The notes under the pieces are model-generated. The model was not told where the DNA came from and made no database searches. It saw only the letters and a program-made list of their open reading frames with translations. The position numbers and the translations under genes are program-made. Below, piece after piece: positions 50,179-57,606 of a DNA stretch of 64,000 bases. Positions within the stretch are counted from its first letter, which is position 1, and each line of letters starts with the position of its first letter. Location: contig NZ_CP159814.1 in the NCBI RefSeq assembly GCF_047722505.1, positions 744,001 to 808,000 of the forward strand, read 5' to 3'. The DNA comes from Pelagibacter sp047722505. Its GTDB lineage: Bacteria > Pseudomonadota > Alphaproteobacteria > Pelagibacterales > Pelagibacteraceae.

Positions 50179-50811
50179 TTATCCCCTCTTATAATTTTTT
50201 GCTTTACTTAAAACTTTACTCATTTCTTTTGATGATAAAATTTTAGGCTTACCAATTTTTAGGGCTTTTATATACTGGTTCGAAAGATTTTCAACCTCTT
50301 CAGCTAACTCAAATGCTTTTGATAAATTTTCAGAAAATGCAATCTGTCCGTGATTGCCTATTAAGCAAGCATTTCTTTGTCTTAATGCTTTAAGAATATT
50401 TTTAGATAACTCTCTTGTTCCATAAGTTGCATATTTTGCACATTTAATATCGTTACCACCTGCCATTGCTATCATATAATGAAATGCTGGAATACCTTTT
50501 CCATGAGTAGAGATTGCTGTTGCGTAGTTTGAGTGTGCATGAACAATTGCTTTAGCTTCTTTTTTACTCAAGTAAATATCCTGATGAAATCTCCATTCAG
50601 AGGATGGTATTCCTTTTTTTTCATCAAATTTACCTTTAAAGGAAACAAAAACTATATCTTTATTTTTCAACGAAGAGTATTTAGTTCCTGAGGGTGTTAT
50701 TAAAAAACCGTCTTGAAATCTTGCGGATATATTTCCAGATCTTAAAGCTGAAAGCTTTCTACTATTCAGCATTTTAGCGTACTTAATAACTTCAGACCTT
50801 AAAATTTTCAT
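50179..50811 (-). CDS. class II aldolase, probable methylthioribulose-1-phosphate aldolase
   Basis: A 210-residue class II aldolase/adducin protein. Zinc and catalytic residues are visible in SSEWRFHQDIY (Glu), VHAHSNYA (two His) and GNHGQIA (His). The sequence resembles fuculose-phosphate aldolases more than the MtnB dehydratase. It lies 6 nt in front of the SpeDE gene and overlaps mtnA by one base. From context it should cleave methylthioribulose-1-phosphate to DHAP and methylthioacetaldehyde (the Ald2 step of the DHAP shunt); this is inference. Confidence 0.85.
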   Translation of the reverse strand: MKILRSEVIKYAKMLNSRKLSALRSGNISARFQDGFLITPSGTKYSSLKNKDIVFVSFKGKFDEKKGIPSSEWRFHQDIYLSKKEAKAIVHAHSNYATAISTHGKGIPAFHYMIAMAGGNDIKCAKYATYGTRELSKNILKALRQRNACLIGNHGQIAFSENLSKAFELAEEVENLSNQYIKALKIGKPKILSSKEMSKVLSKAKNYKRG

Positions 50812-51881
50812 TATTTAAACATTTTCTTTAATGCATCACTTGATGCTTCACAAATTCCTTTTTCAGTTATTAATCCTGTTACATATTTTGATGGTGTAAC
50901 ATCAAAAGCAAGATTCATTGCTTTGCTTTTTTTTGGATAAATTAAAATTTTTTTAATTTTATTATTTTCATCCATACCTTCAATATGAGATAACTCTTCT
51001 GAATTTCTTTCTTCAATTGGGATATCTTTTCCCTCTTTAATTTTCCAATCAATAGTCGAACTTGGTAACGCCACATAAAATGGGACATTATTATCATGAG
51101 CGGCCAAAGCTTTAAGGTAAGTGCCTATCTTATTACAAACATCTCCATTAGATAAGGTTCTGTCTGTTCCAACAATACACATATCAACATCACCTCTTTG
51201 CATTAAAATTCCGCCTGTATTATCTGCAATAATTGTATTTGGAATATTTTCTTCATTTAATTCATATGAAGTTAAATTTGCACCTTGGTTTCTAGGTCTT
51301 GTTTCATCAACCCAAACATGGACTGGAATACCCTTTTGATGAGCATGATAAATAGGGGAAGTCGCTGTTCCCCAATTGATAGTTGCTAACCAACCTGCAT
51401 TGCAATGAGTTAAAATATTAATTGTTTTTTTTGTTTTGTTGTAAATTTCCTCAATTATTTTTAATCCATTAAGTCCAATATTTTCACAAAATTTTTCATC
51501 CTCATCACAAATTTCTTTAGCTTCATTTAAAGCAATATCTAAAATTTGATCACTATTAATACCTGATAATTTTTTCATCATACGATCTACAGCCCACTTT
51601 AGATTTATAGCAGTAGGTCTTGACTCAATTAACTCTTCAGAACTTTTCTTAATAAAATCAGGATCATTATTTTCCTGAACTGCCAGTACCATTCCATAGG
51701 CAGCTGTTCCTCCAATTAAAGGTGCGCCTCTTACTTCCATTACTTTAATGGCATTAATTGAATCTTTAACTGTTTTTAAATCTTTAATAATAAACTGATG
51801 TGGAAGTTTTGTTTGATCAATTATTTTGACAACATTTTTTTCATACCAAATAGTTCTATATTCTTTATTTTGAATTTTCAT
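50811..51881 (-). CDS. mtnA: S-methyl-5-thioribose-1-phosphate isomerase
   Basis: A 356-residue protein of the eIF2B-like isomerase family. The catalytic Cys is in LTHCNAGWLAT and the Asp in VGTDRTLSNGDVCNKIGTY; EVRGAPLIGG and DNTGG are also conserved. It isomerises methylthioribose-1-phosphate to methylthioribulose-1-phosphate. It overlaps mtnP by 4 nt and the aldolase by 1 nt, so the three act as one unit. Confidence 0.94.
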   Translation of the reverse strand: MKIQNKEYRTIWYEKNVVKIIDQTKLPHQFIIKDLKTVKDSINAIKVMEVRGAPLIGGTAAYGMVLAVQENNDPDFIKKSSEELIESRPTAINLKWAVDRMMKKLSGINSDQILDIALNEAKEICDEDEKFCENIGLNGLKIIEEIYNKTKKTINILTHCNAGWLATINWGTATSPIYHAHQKGIPVHVWVDETRPRNQGANLTSYELNEENIPNTIIADNTGGILMQRGDVDMCIVGTDRTLSNGDVCNKIGTYLKALAAHDNNVPFYVALPSSTIDWKIKEGKDIPIEERNSEELSHIEGMDENNKIKKILIYPKKSKAMNLAFDVTPSKYVTGLITEKGICEASSDALKKMFK

Positions 51882-52750
51882 TTAGATAGAGCTCTACCAG
51901 CTACTGTCTTAAGTTTATCTATTGTTTTTTTAGTTCTTTTTTCAGGTGCTGTAATAATTGCTACATCTAAACAATTATTTGTTGGATCATTAGGGTCAAT
52001 ATGATCTTCAAAATTATCAATTAAGTTCTTAATCATTTTTTTTGCTTTTTCAGCGTTGCCTAAAAGAACTTTGATAACCTGTTGAACATCAACATTTTCA
52101 TGGTCGGGATGCCAACAATCAAAATCTGTAACCATTGATACAGACGCATACTTAATCTCAGCTTCTCTTGCGAGTTTTGCTTCAGGCATATTTGTCATTC
52201 CAATAACATCAGCATTCCACGATCTATATAAATTAGACTCAGCTAATGTTGAAAATTGAGGTCCTTCCATAACCACATAAGTTCCATTTCTTTGATAATC
52301 TATATTAGATTTTTTAATTGCATCTTCACAAGCATTCATCAAACCATTAGAAGTTGGGTGTGCCATTGAAACATGAGCAACAATTTCATCATCAAAAAAA
52401 GTTTTTGTTCTTGCAAAAGTTCTATCAATAAATTGATCTACAATAACAAATTTTCCTGGTGGTAAATCCTCTTTAAGAGAGCCTACAGCTGATACCGAAA
52501 CTATATCTGTAACACCTAGTTGTTTTAGTGCATCTATGTTTGCTCTAAAGTTTATATTAGATGGAGAAACAAAATGGCCCCTTCCATGTCTTGGTAAAAA
52601 ATAAACTTCTTTATTGTTATAATTTGTCTTTAAAATTTTATCTGATGGTTTTCCCCAAAAAGTATTTATATCAAGTAATTCACGATCTTTAAATTCTTCA
52701 ACATCATAAAGGCCGCTACCACCAATAATTGCTAATTTATTTGTTGTCAT
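51878..52750 (-). CDS. mtnP: S-methyl-5'-thioadenosine phosphorylase
   Basis: A 290-residue PNP/MTAP-family enzyme. GGSGLYD at the N-terminus, PRHGRGH, and the MTAP-type GMTNMPEAKLAREAEI with SMVTDFDCW identify MtnP. It phosphorolyses methylthioadenosine to adenine and methylthioribose-1-phosphate. I chose ATG 52750 (a TTG two codons upstream is less likely). It is divergent from apt, which recovers the adenine. Confidence 0.94.
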   Translation of the reverse strand: MTTNKLAIIGGSGLYDVEEFKDRELLDINTFWGKPSDKILKTNYNNKEVYFLPRHGRGHFVSPSNINFRANIDALKQLGVTDIVSVSAVGSLKEDLPPGKFVIVDQFIDRTFARTKTFFDDEIVAHVSMAHPTSNGLMNACEDAIKKSNIDYQRNGTYVVMEGPQFSTLAESNLYRSWNADVIGMTNMPEAKLAREAEIKYASVSMVTDFDCWHPDHENVDVQQVIKVLLGNAEKAKKMIKNLIDNFEDHIDPNDPTNNCLDVAIITAPEKRTKKTIDKLKTVAGRALSK

Positions 52751-52791
52751 AATCAAAAATTTATTTATTTATACTTTTATAATTAACTATT

Positions 52792-53319
52792 ATGAATTTA
52801 AAAGATTATATTAGATCAATCCCAGATTATCCAAAAAAAGGTATTCTATTTAGGGATATTACAACTCTAATAAAGAATGCAGATGCATTTGAAGAATGTA
52901 TTAATCAAATAATTGAAAGAACCAAAAATTACAAAATAGATAAAATTGCTGCAATTGAATCAAGAGGATTTGTATTTGCTTCAGCAGTTTCTTATCTACT
53001 TAAAAAACCTTTTATTATGTTTAGAAAAAAGAACAAACTTCCAGCTGAAACTCATTCAGTTGATTTTGAATTAGAGTATGGAACAGCAACTATTGAAGTA
53101 CACAAAGATTCAATTGATAAAGACGACTCAGTTTTGATTATAGATGATTTAATAGCAACAGGTGGAACAGCTGAAGCTGCAGCTAAACTTGTTGAAATGT
53201 CGAATGCTAAAATTGCAGCATTTATTTTTGCAATAAATCTTTTTGACTTAGGTGGTGTAGATAAGTTAAAAAAAAGTGGATATAAAATAGAAAGCTTAAT
53301 AGATTTTCCTGGTCATTAA
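52792..53319 (+). CDS. apt: adenine phosphoribosyltransferase
   Basis: A 175-residue type I phosphoribosyltransferase. IPDYPKKGILFRDIT at the N-terminus and the PRPP loop VLIIDDLIATGGTAEAA are characteristic. It converts adenine and PRPP to AMP and diphosphate. Only 41 nt separate it from the divergent mtnP, so the two share a control region. This fits recovery of adenine released from methylthioadenosine. Confidence 0.95.
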   Translation: MNLKDYIRSIPDYPKKGILFRDITTLIKNADAFEECINQIIERTKNYKIDKIAAIESRGFVFASAVSYLLKKPFIMFRKKNKLPAETHSVDFELEYGTATIEVHKDSIDKDDSVLIIDDLIATGGTAEAAAKLVEMSNAKIAAFIFAINLFDLGGVDKLKKSGYKIESLIDFPGH

Positions 53320-53323
53320 TATT

Positions 53324-54187
53324 TTAAATTTGTGGCCTATACCAAGATTTTTTACCAAACATCGAATTAATTAATCCTAAAAAACGCATTATATAAATTT
53401 TTCTTTTAAATTTATTACATATTAAAAAGTAATAAAAAAATTTAATTATAGAAGTGATCAACGTGGGTAGACTTTTCAATAGAGCCTTTGGATAACCATA
53501 ATGTTTTTTGTTAAAATAAAATTTTGACCACATCCAATGCCAATTTCTTAAAAATTCAATTTCTTTTTCATGGATAGTTGAGTGAGACTTACCTCCTAAA
53601 TGATGAATTTTTGCTTTTTTTGCAACATATATTTTATTATTTTCTGTTTTTTTTCTAAGACATAAATCGTCATTTTCTAAATATAAAAAAAAATTCTCAT
53701 CAAAATAAATATTATCATTAAATTTATTTTTGTTTATTAACATTGCATATCCATCAACAGAGTCTACGCTTAAAAAATCAGTGTCATCATTTTCTATTTT
53801 TTTATTTATAATCTTATAATTTGGATATTTAATATCATCAGAAATTGGTGCCAAAATTGAATAATCATTATATTTTAATGACAAAGCAATCAATTCTTGA
53901 ATAGTATCTTTATGAAACTTAACATCAGGATTGATGACAAAGGCATAATCTGTTTTACATAATTTAATTCCTTTATTATTTGCAGCTCCCATGCCACTAT
54001 TATCTTGAACAACAACATTAATTTTTGAATATTTTTCTTCAAGTTGTTTTTTTAATTCTTGATTATTTGAATTTTCAATAATAATTATATTAGAATCTTT
54101 TGGTAAAGACTCGATACATTCATGAATGATGTGCTCACTTTTAAATGTAACGATAATAAATGTTAGGTTATTTAAGCTTAATGTCAT
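53324..54187 (-). CDS. GT2-family glycosyltransferase
   Basis: A 287-residue GT-A enzyme of family 2. It shows GMGAANNKGIKL followed by FVINPDVKF, the typical donor- and metal-binding region of rhamnosyltransferase-like proteins, and a C-terminal amphipathic or hydrophobic stretch. It is very A/T-rich, as are the next two genes. It is divergent from rmlB (52 nt), so a rhamnose or deoxysugar link is plausible. It starts at ATG 54187. Confidence 0.88.
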   Translation of the reverse strand: MTLSLNNLTFIIVTFKSEHIIHECIESLPKDSNIIIIENSNNQELKKQLEEKYSKINVVVQDNSGMGAANNKGIKLCKTDYAFVINPDVKFHKDTIQELIALSLKYNDYSILAPISDDIKYPNYKIINKKIENDDTDFLSVDSVDGYAMLINKNKFNDNIYFDENFFLYLENDDLCLRKKTENNKIYVAKKAKIHHLGGKSHSTIHEKEIEFLRNWHWMWSKFYFNKKHYGYPKALLKSLPTLITSIIKFFYYFLICNKFKRKIYIMRFLGLINSMFGKKSWYRPQI

Positions 54188-54239
54188 TATTGAAGTAAAT
54201 TATTATATACTTATTATATCGATTATTATAAATAAAATC

Positions 54240-55259
54240 ATGCAGAAAATAATAGTTACTGGTGGTCTTGGCTTTATAGGTAGCAATCTAATTGAACTAT
54301 TAATTCATAAAAAATTTAAAGTTATAAATTTAGACAAAGTTACGTACTCATCTAATTTTTACAATACAAAGGAGTACCTAAAAAAATCAAACTATAAATT
54401 TATTAAATGTGACCTAAATAACAAAAATAAACTTAATAAAATTATTTTTAAATATAAACCTGCAGGTATTTTTAATTTAGCAGCAGAAACTCATGTGGAT
54501 CGGTCCATTGATAGTCCTGAAGGTTTTATTAACAGTAATATCGTGGGTGTTTTTAATTTACTTGAAATTTTCAAAAAATATTCGAAGTCAAATAAGAAAG
54601 TTAGGTTAATTCATATTTCTACTGATGAGGTATATGGTGATATATTAAAAGGAAGGTCTCATGAAAATTTTCCCTATAAGCCAAGTTCACCCTATGCAGC
54701 CAGTAAAGCCGCATCCGATCATCTTGTTAGTTCATACGTTAGAACATACGGGATTCCAGCAATAGTTACAAATTGTTCAAATAATTATGGCCCAAAACAA
54801 CATCCTGAAAAACTTATCCCAAAGTTAATTTACAATATCTTGAATAATAAAAATTTGCCCATTTATGGCAATGGGAAAAATTCAAGAGAATGGATATATG
54901 TTCATGATCATTGTGAAGCTTTGATAAAAGTTTTACAAAAAGGAAAAATTGGTGAATTTTATAATATTGGTTCAAATAAAAATTTGAACAATCTTGAAAT
55001 TTGTAAAGCATTAATAAAAATTGCAAAAAAATATAATTTAATTGGCACAAATGTTAAAATTAAATTTATTAAAGATCGACCAGGTCATGATATTAGGTAC
55101 GCTCTTGATAGCAAAAAAATATTGAAAAATTTAAAATGGAAAACAAAAGTAAACTTTAAAAATGGTTTAGAAAAAACTTTTTTATGGTATCTTAATAATA
55201 ACAACTACTACAAATCTATTTCAACAAAAGATATAGTTAAAAGAATAGGAAAATTATAA
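54240..55259 (+). CDS. rmlB: dTDP-glucose 4,6-dehydratase
   Basis: A 339-residue extended-SDR enzyme with GGLGFIGSNLIELL, STDEVYGD and the catalytic Tyr/Lys in SPYAASKAASD. It converts dTDP-glucose into dTDP-4-keto-6-deoxyglucose. I chose ATG 54240 (MQKIIVTGG); the 38 in-frame residues upstream are hydrophobic and do not fit the family. It overlaps rmlA by one base (TAATG). rmlC and rmlD are not in the window. Confidence 0.94.
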   Translation: MQKIIVTGGLGFIGSNLIELLIHKKFKVINLDKVTYSSNFYNTKEYLKKSNYKFIKCDLNNKNKLNKIIFKYKPAGIFNLAAETHVDRSIDSPEGFINSNIVGVFNLLEIFKKYSKSNKKVRLIHISTDEVYGDILKGRSHENFPYKPSSPYAASKAASDHLVSSYVRTYGIPAIVTNCSNNYGPKQHPEKLIPKLIYNILNNKNLPIYGNGKNSREWIYVHDHCEALIKVLQKGKIGEFYNIGSNKNLNNLEICKALIKIAKKYNLIGTNVKIKFIKDRPGHDIRYALDSKKILKNLKWKTKVNFKNGLEKTFLWYLNNNNYYKSISTKDIVKRIGKL

Positions 55260-56128
55260 TGATTAAAAAAGGGATAATTTTAGCTGGTGGAATGGGAACT
55301 AGAATGAGTCCACTAACTAAGGCTGTTAATAAACAGTTGTTACCCATTTACGATAAACCTTTAATTTTCTACCCTCTTTCAATTTTATTATTGGCTAAAA
55401 TTAAAGATATACTTATTATTGTAAACAAAGGTCAATTAGATCAATATAAAAAAATAATTCCAAATGGTAATAACTTAGGCGTTAACATAAGCTATTTAGA
55501 GCAAGAAAGTCCTAAAGGTTTGCCAGATGCTTTTATTCTTGGAAAAGATTTTATAGGTAAGGATAATGTTGCTTTAATACTTGGCGATAATTTTTTTTAT
55601 GGGCAAAACCTTTCTAAAATGCTTCTTAATTGCTCTAAATTAAATGAAGGAGCTAAAGTTATATTGCACAAAGTTCCAAATCCAGAATTATTTGGTGTTG
55701 CTAAAATAAATAATTTAAAAAAAATAACCTCTATTAAAGAAAAACCAAAAAAATTCATATCTGATTTTGCTATAACTGGTTTGTATTTTTTTGATAATAA
55801 AGTTGTAAAATATGCAAAACAATTAAGACCTTCTAAACGAGGTGAATTAGAAATAACGGATCTTTTAAAAAAATATTTATCTACAAGCAAGCTTAAAGCT
55901 GAGCAATTGGGTAGAGGTGGAGCTTGGCTAGACACAGGATCTATTGAAGATTTTTATAAGACTTCTTTATTTGTGTCTGCTATTGAAAATAGACAGGGTT
56001 TTAAAATTGCCTGTATTGAAGAGATTGCTTATCTGAATAAATGGATTGGGAAAAAAGAAATGTTAAAGGCTATTAAGTTTTATGGAAATTGTGAATATTC
56101 TAATTATTTAAGAAAACTTATATCTTAA
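55259..56128 (+). CDS. rmlA: glucose-1-phosphate thymidylyltransferase
   Basis: A 289-residue nucleotidyltransferase: GGMGTRMSPLTKAVNKQLLPIYDKP is the signature of RmlA, and the substrate-binding LGDNFFYG and RGGAWLDTGSIED are intact. It makes dTDP-glucose, the substrate of the adjacent RmlB. Its stop codon directly abuts the 3' (CCA) end of the convergent tRNA-Met gene, which is unusually tight. Confidence 0.94.
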   Translation: MIKKGIILAGGMGTRMSPLTKAVNKQLLPIYDKPLIFYPLSILLLAKIKDILIIVNKGQLDQYKKIIPNGNNLGVNISYLEQESPKGLPDAFILGKDFIGKDNVALILGDNFFYGQNLSKMLLNCSKLNEGAKVILHKVPNPELFGVAKINNLKKITSIKEKPKKFISDFAITGLYFFDNKVVKYAKQLRPSKRGELEITDLLKKYLSTSKLKAEQLGRGGAWLDTGSIEDFYKTSLFVSAIENRQGFKIACIEEIAYLNKWIGKKEMLKAIKFYGNCEYSNYLRKLIS

Positions 56129-56205
56129 TGGTAGCGGGAAGTGGAATCGAACCACTGACCTCAGGCTTATGAGTCCTGCGCTCTAACCGACTGAGCTACC
56201 CCGCC
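56129..56205 (-). tRNA. tRNA-Met (CAT anticodon, elongator type)
   Basis: A 77-nt sequence folds into a complete cloverleaf. On the minus strand the acceptor is GGCGGGG with the 3' part TCCCGCT, then A73 and an encoded CCA. The D-arm is AGCTCAGTCGGTTAGAGC, the anticodon loop is CTCATAA, and the T-arm AGTGG-TTCGATT-CCACT has a 5-bp stem. A G1-U72 pair and standard D-loop point to elongator Met, not the initiator. A tRNA-Ile2 (CAT with lysidine) is possible but less likely. Confidence 0.95.
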
Positions 56206-56416
56206 ACTTAATTATTGTTGATTTATAATAGATTTTATTTTTAGTGCAATCAAGTTTTTCTGAATTTTAATAATAGATATACAGCGAATATGCATCAACA
56301 CCCAAAGCTTTTAATATCTTTATATCTTGTGCATAATTTGTAAAACTTTTTCACCAACAGAATAAAAAATAATTAACAATTTAAGTTTGTCTAATATTGT
56401 AATATTAATTGAAGAA

Positions 56417-57277
56417 ATGGACCTAATAATTGTAGCACTTGGCGTAGTACCTAAATACTTAGATGATTGCATTAAACAAATTACCTTTACGCAAAAAAAT
56501 TATACTATTCATTTAATCAAGAGCAGTTCTTCAGACTACACAAACCATAATTGTTTGACCACAGATGTAGAAAATATTCCTATGAGTAAAAATCACTCTC
56601 ATTTTATTCAAAACAGTAAATTAATTAAAAAAAAATTTAGAAATTTCTTTTGGAGATTTTCAACAGAAAGACTTTACGTTATTGATGATTATTTGCAAAT
56701 GCATGATCTAAAGGACATAATACATATTGAGACCGATGTACTGCTATATCAAGATTTAGAAAATGTTATGCCCGTATTACAAAGTTATGATTTTGCATGT
56801 GTTAGAGATAGCGATATTAGAGTAATTGGATCAATTATTTATATTAAAGATAAAGAAATAAGTAAAAAAATATCATCTATAGCAAGTGAATATATAAATG
56901 AAAATGATATGGTTATCCTTCACTACATCGAAAAAAAAATAAATAACTCTTTGTGTTTGCCCATAGGTGATAATGATAATTATAGAAATGGTTTCAAATA
57001 TATATTTGATGCAGCAAGTATAGGGCAGTTTTTGGATGGCATTGATCCTCGAAACAAAGCTAGAACTATAATGAGCTTTGTAAAAGGGTTAAAAAAATTA
57101 TTTAAAAAAAAAGTAGAAATAAATTTTATAAATAAAGACTCAAATTTAAATATATCTGAATGGGAAATTAAATGGATTAATAACAAACCATATAAAAAAA
57201 CTAATAACTGTCTAATCCCTATAGTTAATCTACATATACATTCTAAAAATTTAAAAAAATTTATTTCCTCTAACTGA
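56417..57277 (+). CDS. putative glycosyltransferase
   Basis: A 286-residue protein of uncertain family. The element IIHIETDVLLY resembles the DxD-containing donor site of GT-A enzymes (ETD followed by hydrophobics), and FDAASIGQFLDGIDPRN and VNLHIHSKNLKKF look like conserved active-site phrases. The very A-rich codon use matches the rml/GT2 genes. I chose ATG 56417, preceded by GAAGAA; a TTG ten codons earlier is a weaker option. It stands alone beyond the tRNA. Confidence 0.6.
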   Translation: MDLIIVALGVVPKYLDDCIKQITFTQKNYTIHLIKSSSSDYTNHNCLTTDVENIPMSKNHSHFIQNSKLIKKKFRNFFWRFSTERLYVIDDYLQMHDLKDIIHIETDVLLYQDLENVMPVLQSYDFACVRDSDIRVIGSIIYIKDKEISKKISSIASEYINENDMVILHYIEKKINNSLCLPIGDNDNYRNGFKYIFDAASIGQFLDGIDPRNKARTIMSFVKGLKKLFKKKVEINFINKDSNLNISEWEIKWINNKPYKKTNNCLIPIVNLHIHSKNLKKFISSN

Positions 57278-57337
57278 ATGACTGGCCATTTAGATTATTG
57301 TAGTGAACAATAATAATTTTTATTTTGCTTAATAGGG

Positions 57338-57565
57338 TTATTTTATAAACATTATAAAAATTGAAAAAAAACCTAGTGATAAAATTGATGAGCTGTAAAA
57401 AATAATTTTTCTTTTAGTTTCCTTTATTTTATCTACTCGTACTCGATTCAATAATATATTGATGTCTACAATTCTCTTTTTACCATTATATTGTAATGGA
57501 ATAATTTTTTTTTTGACTTTTTTTTCATTGATATGTTTTTGGTTATGAAAATAAGTTTTTTGCAT
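57338..57565 (-). CDS. small membrane-anchored hypothetical protein
   Basis: A 75-residue protein with a basic N-terminal two-thirds and one C-terminal hydrophobic helix (IIFYSSSILSLGFFSIFIMFI), i.e. a tail-anchored layout. Not recognised. It starts at ATG 57565, 41 nt behind the long flavoenzyme gene on the same strand, and may be read from its transcript. Confidence 0.5.
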   Translation of the reverse strand: MQKTYFHNQKHINEKKVKKKIIPLQYNGKKRIVDINILLNRVRVDKIKETKRKIIFYSSSILSLGFFSIFIMFIK

Positions 57566-57606
57566 AACATTATTTAACCATCAATTATTTAACTCAGCAA
57601 CTAAAA

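Noticed and set aside
54126..54239. 38 additional N-terminal codons of rmlB
   Set aside because: The segment is hydrophobic, overlaps the divergent GT2 gene start and is absent from the family; ATG 54240 gives the normal MQKIIVTGG beginning.
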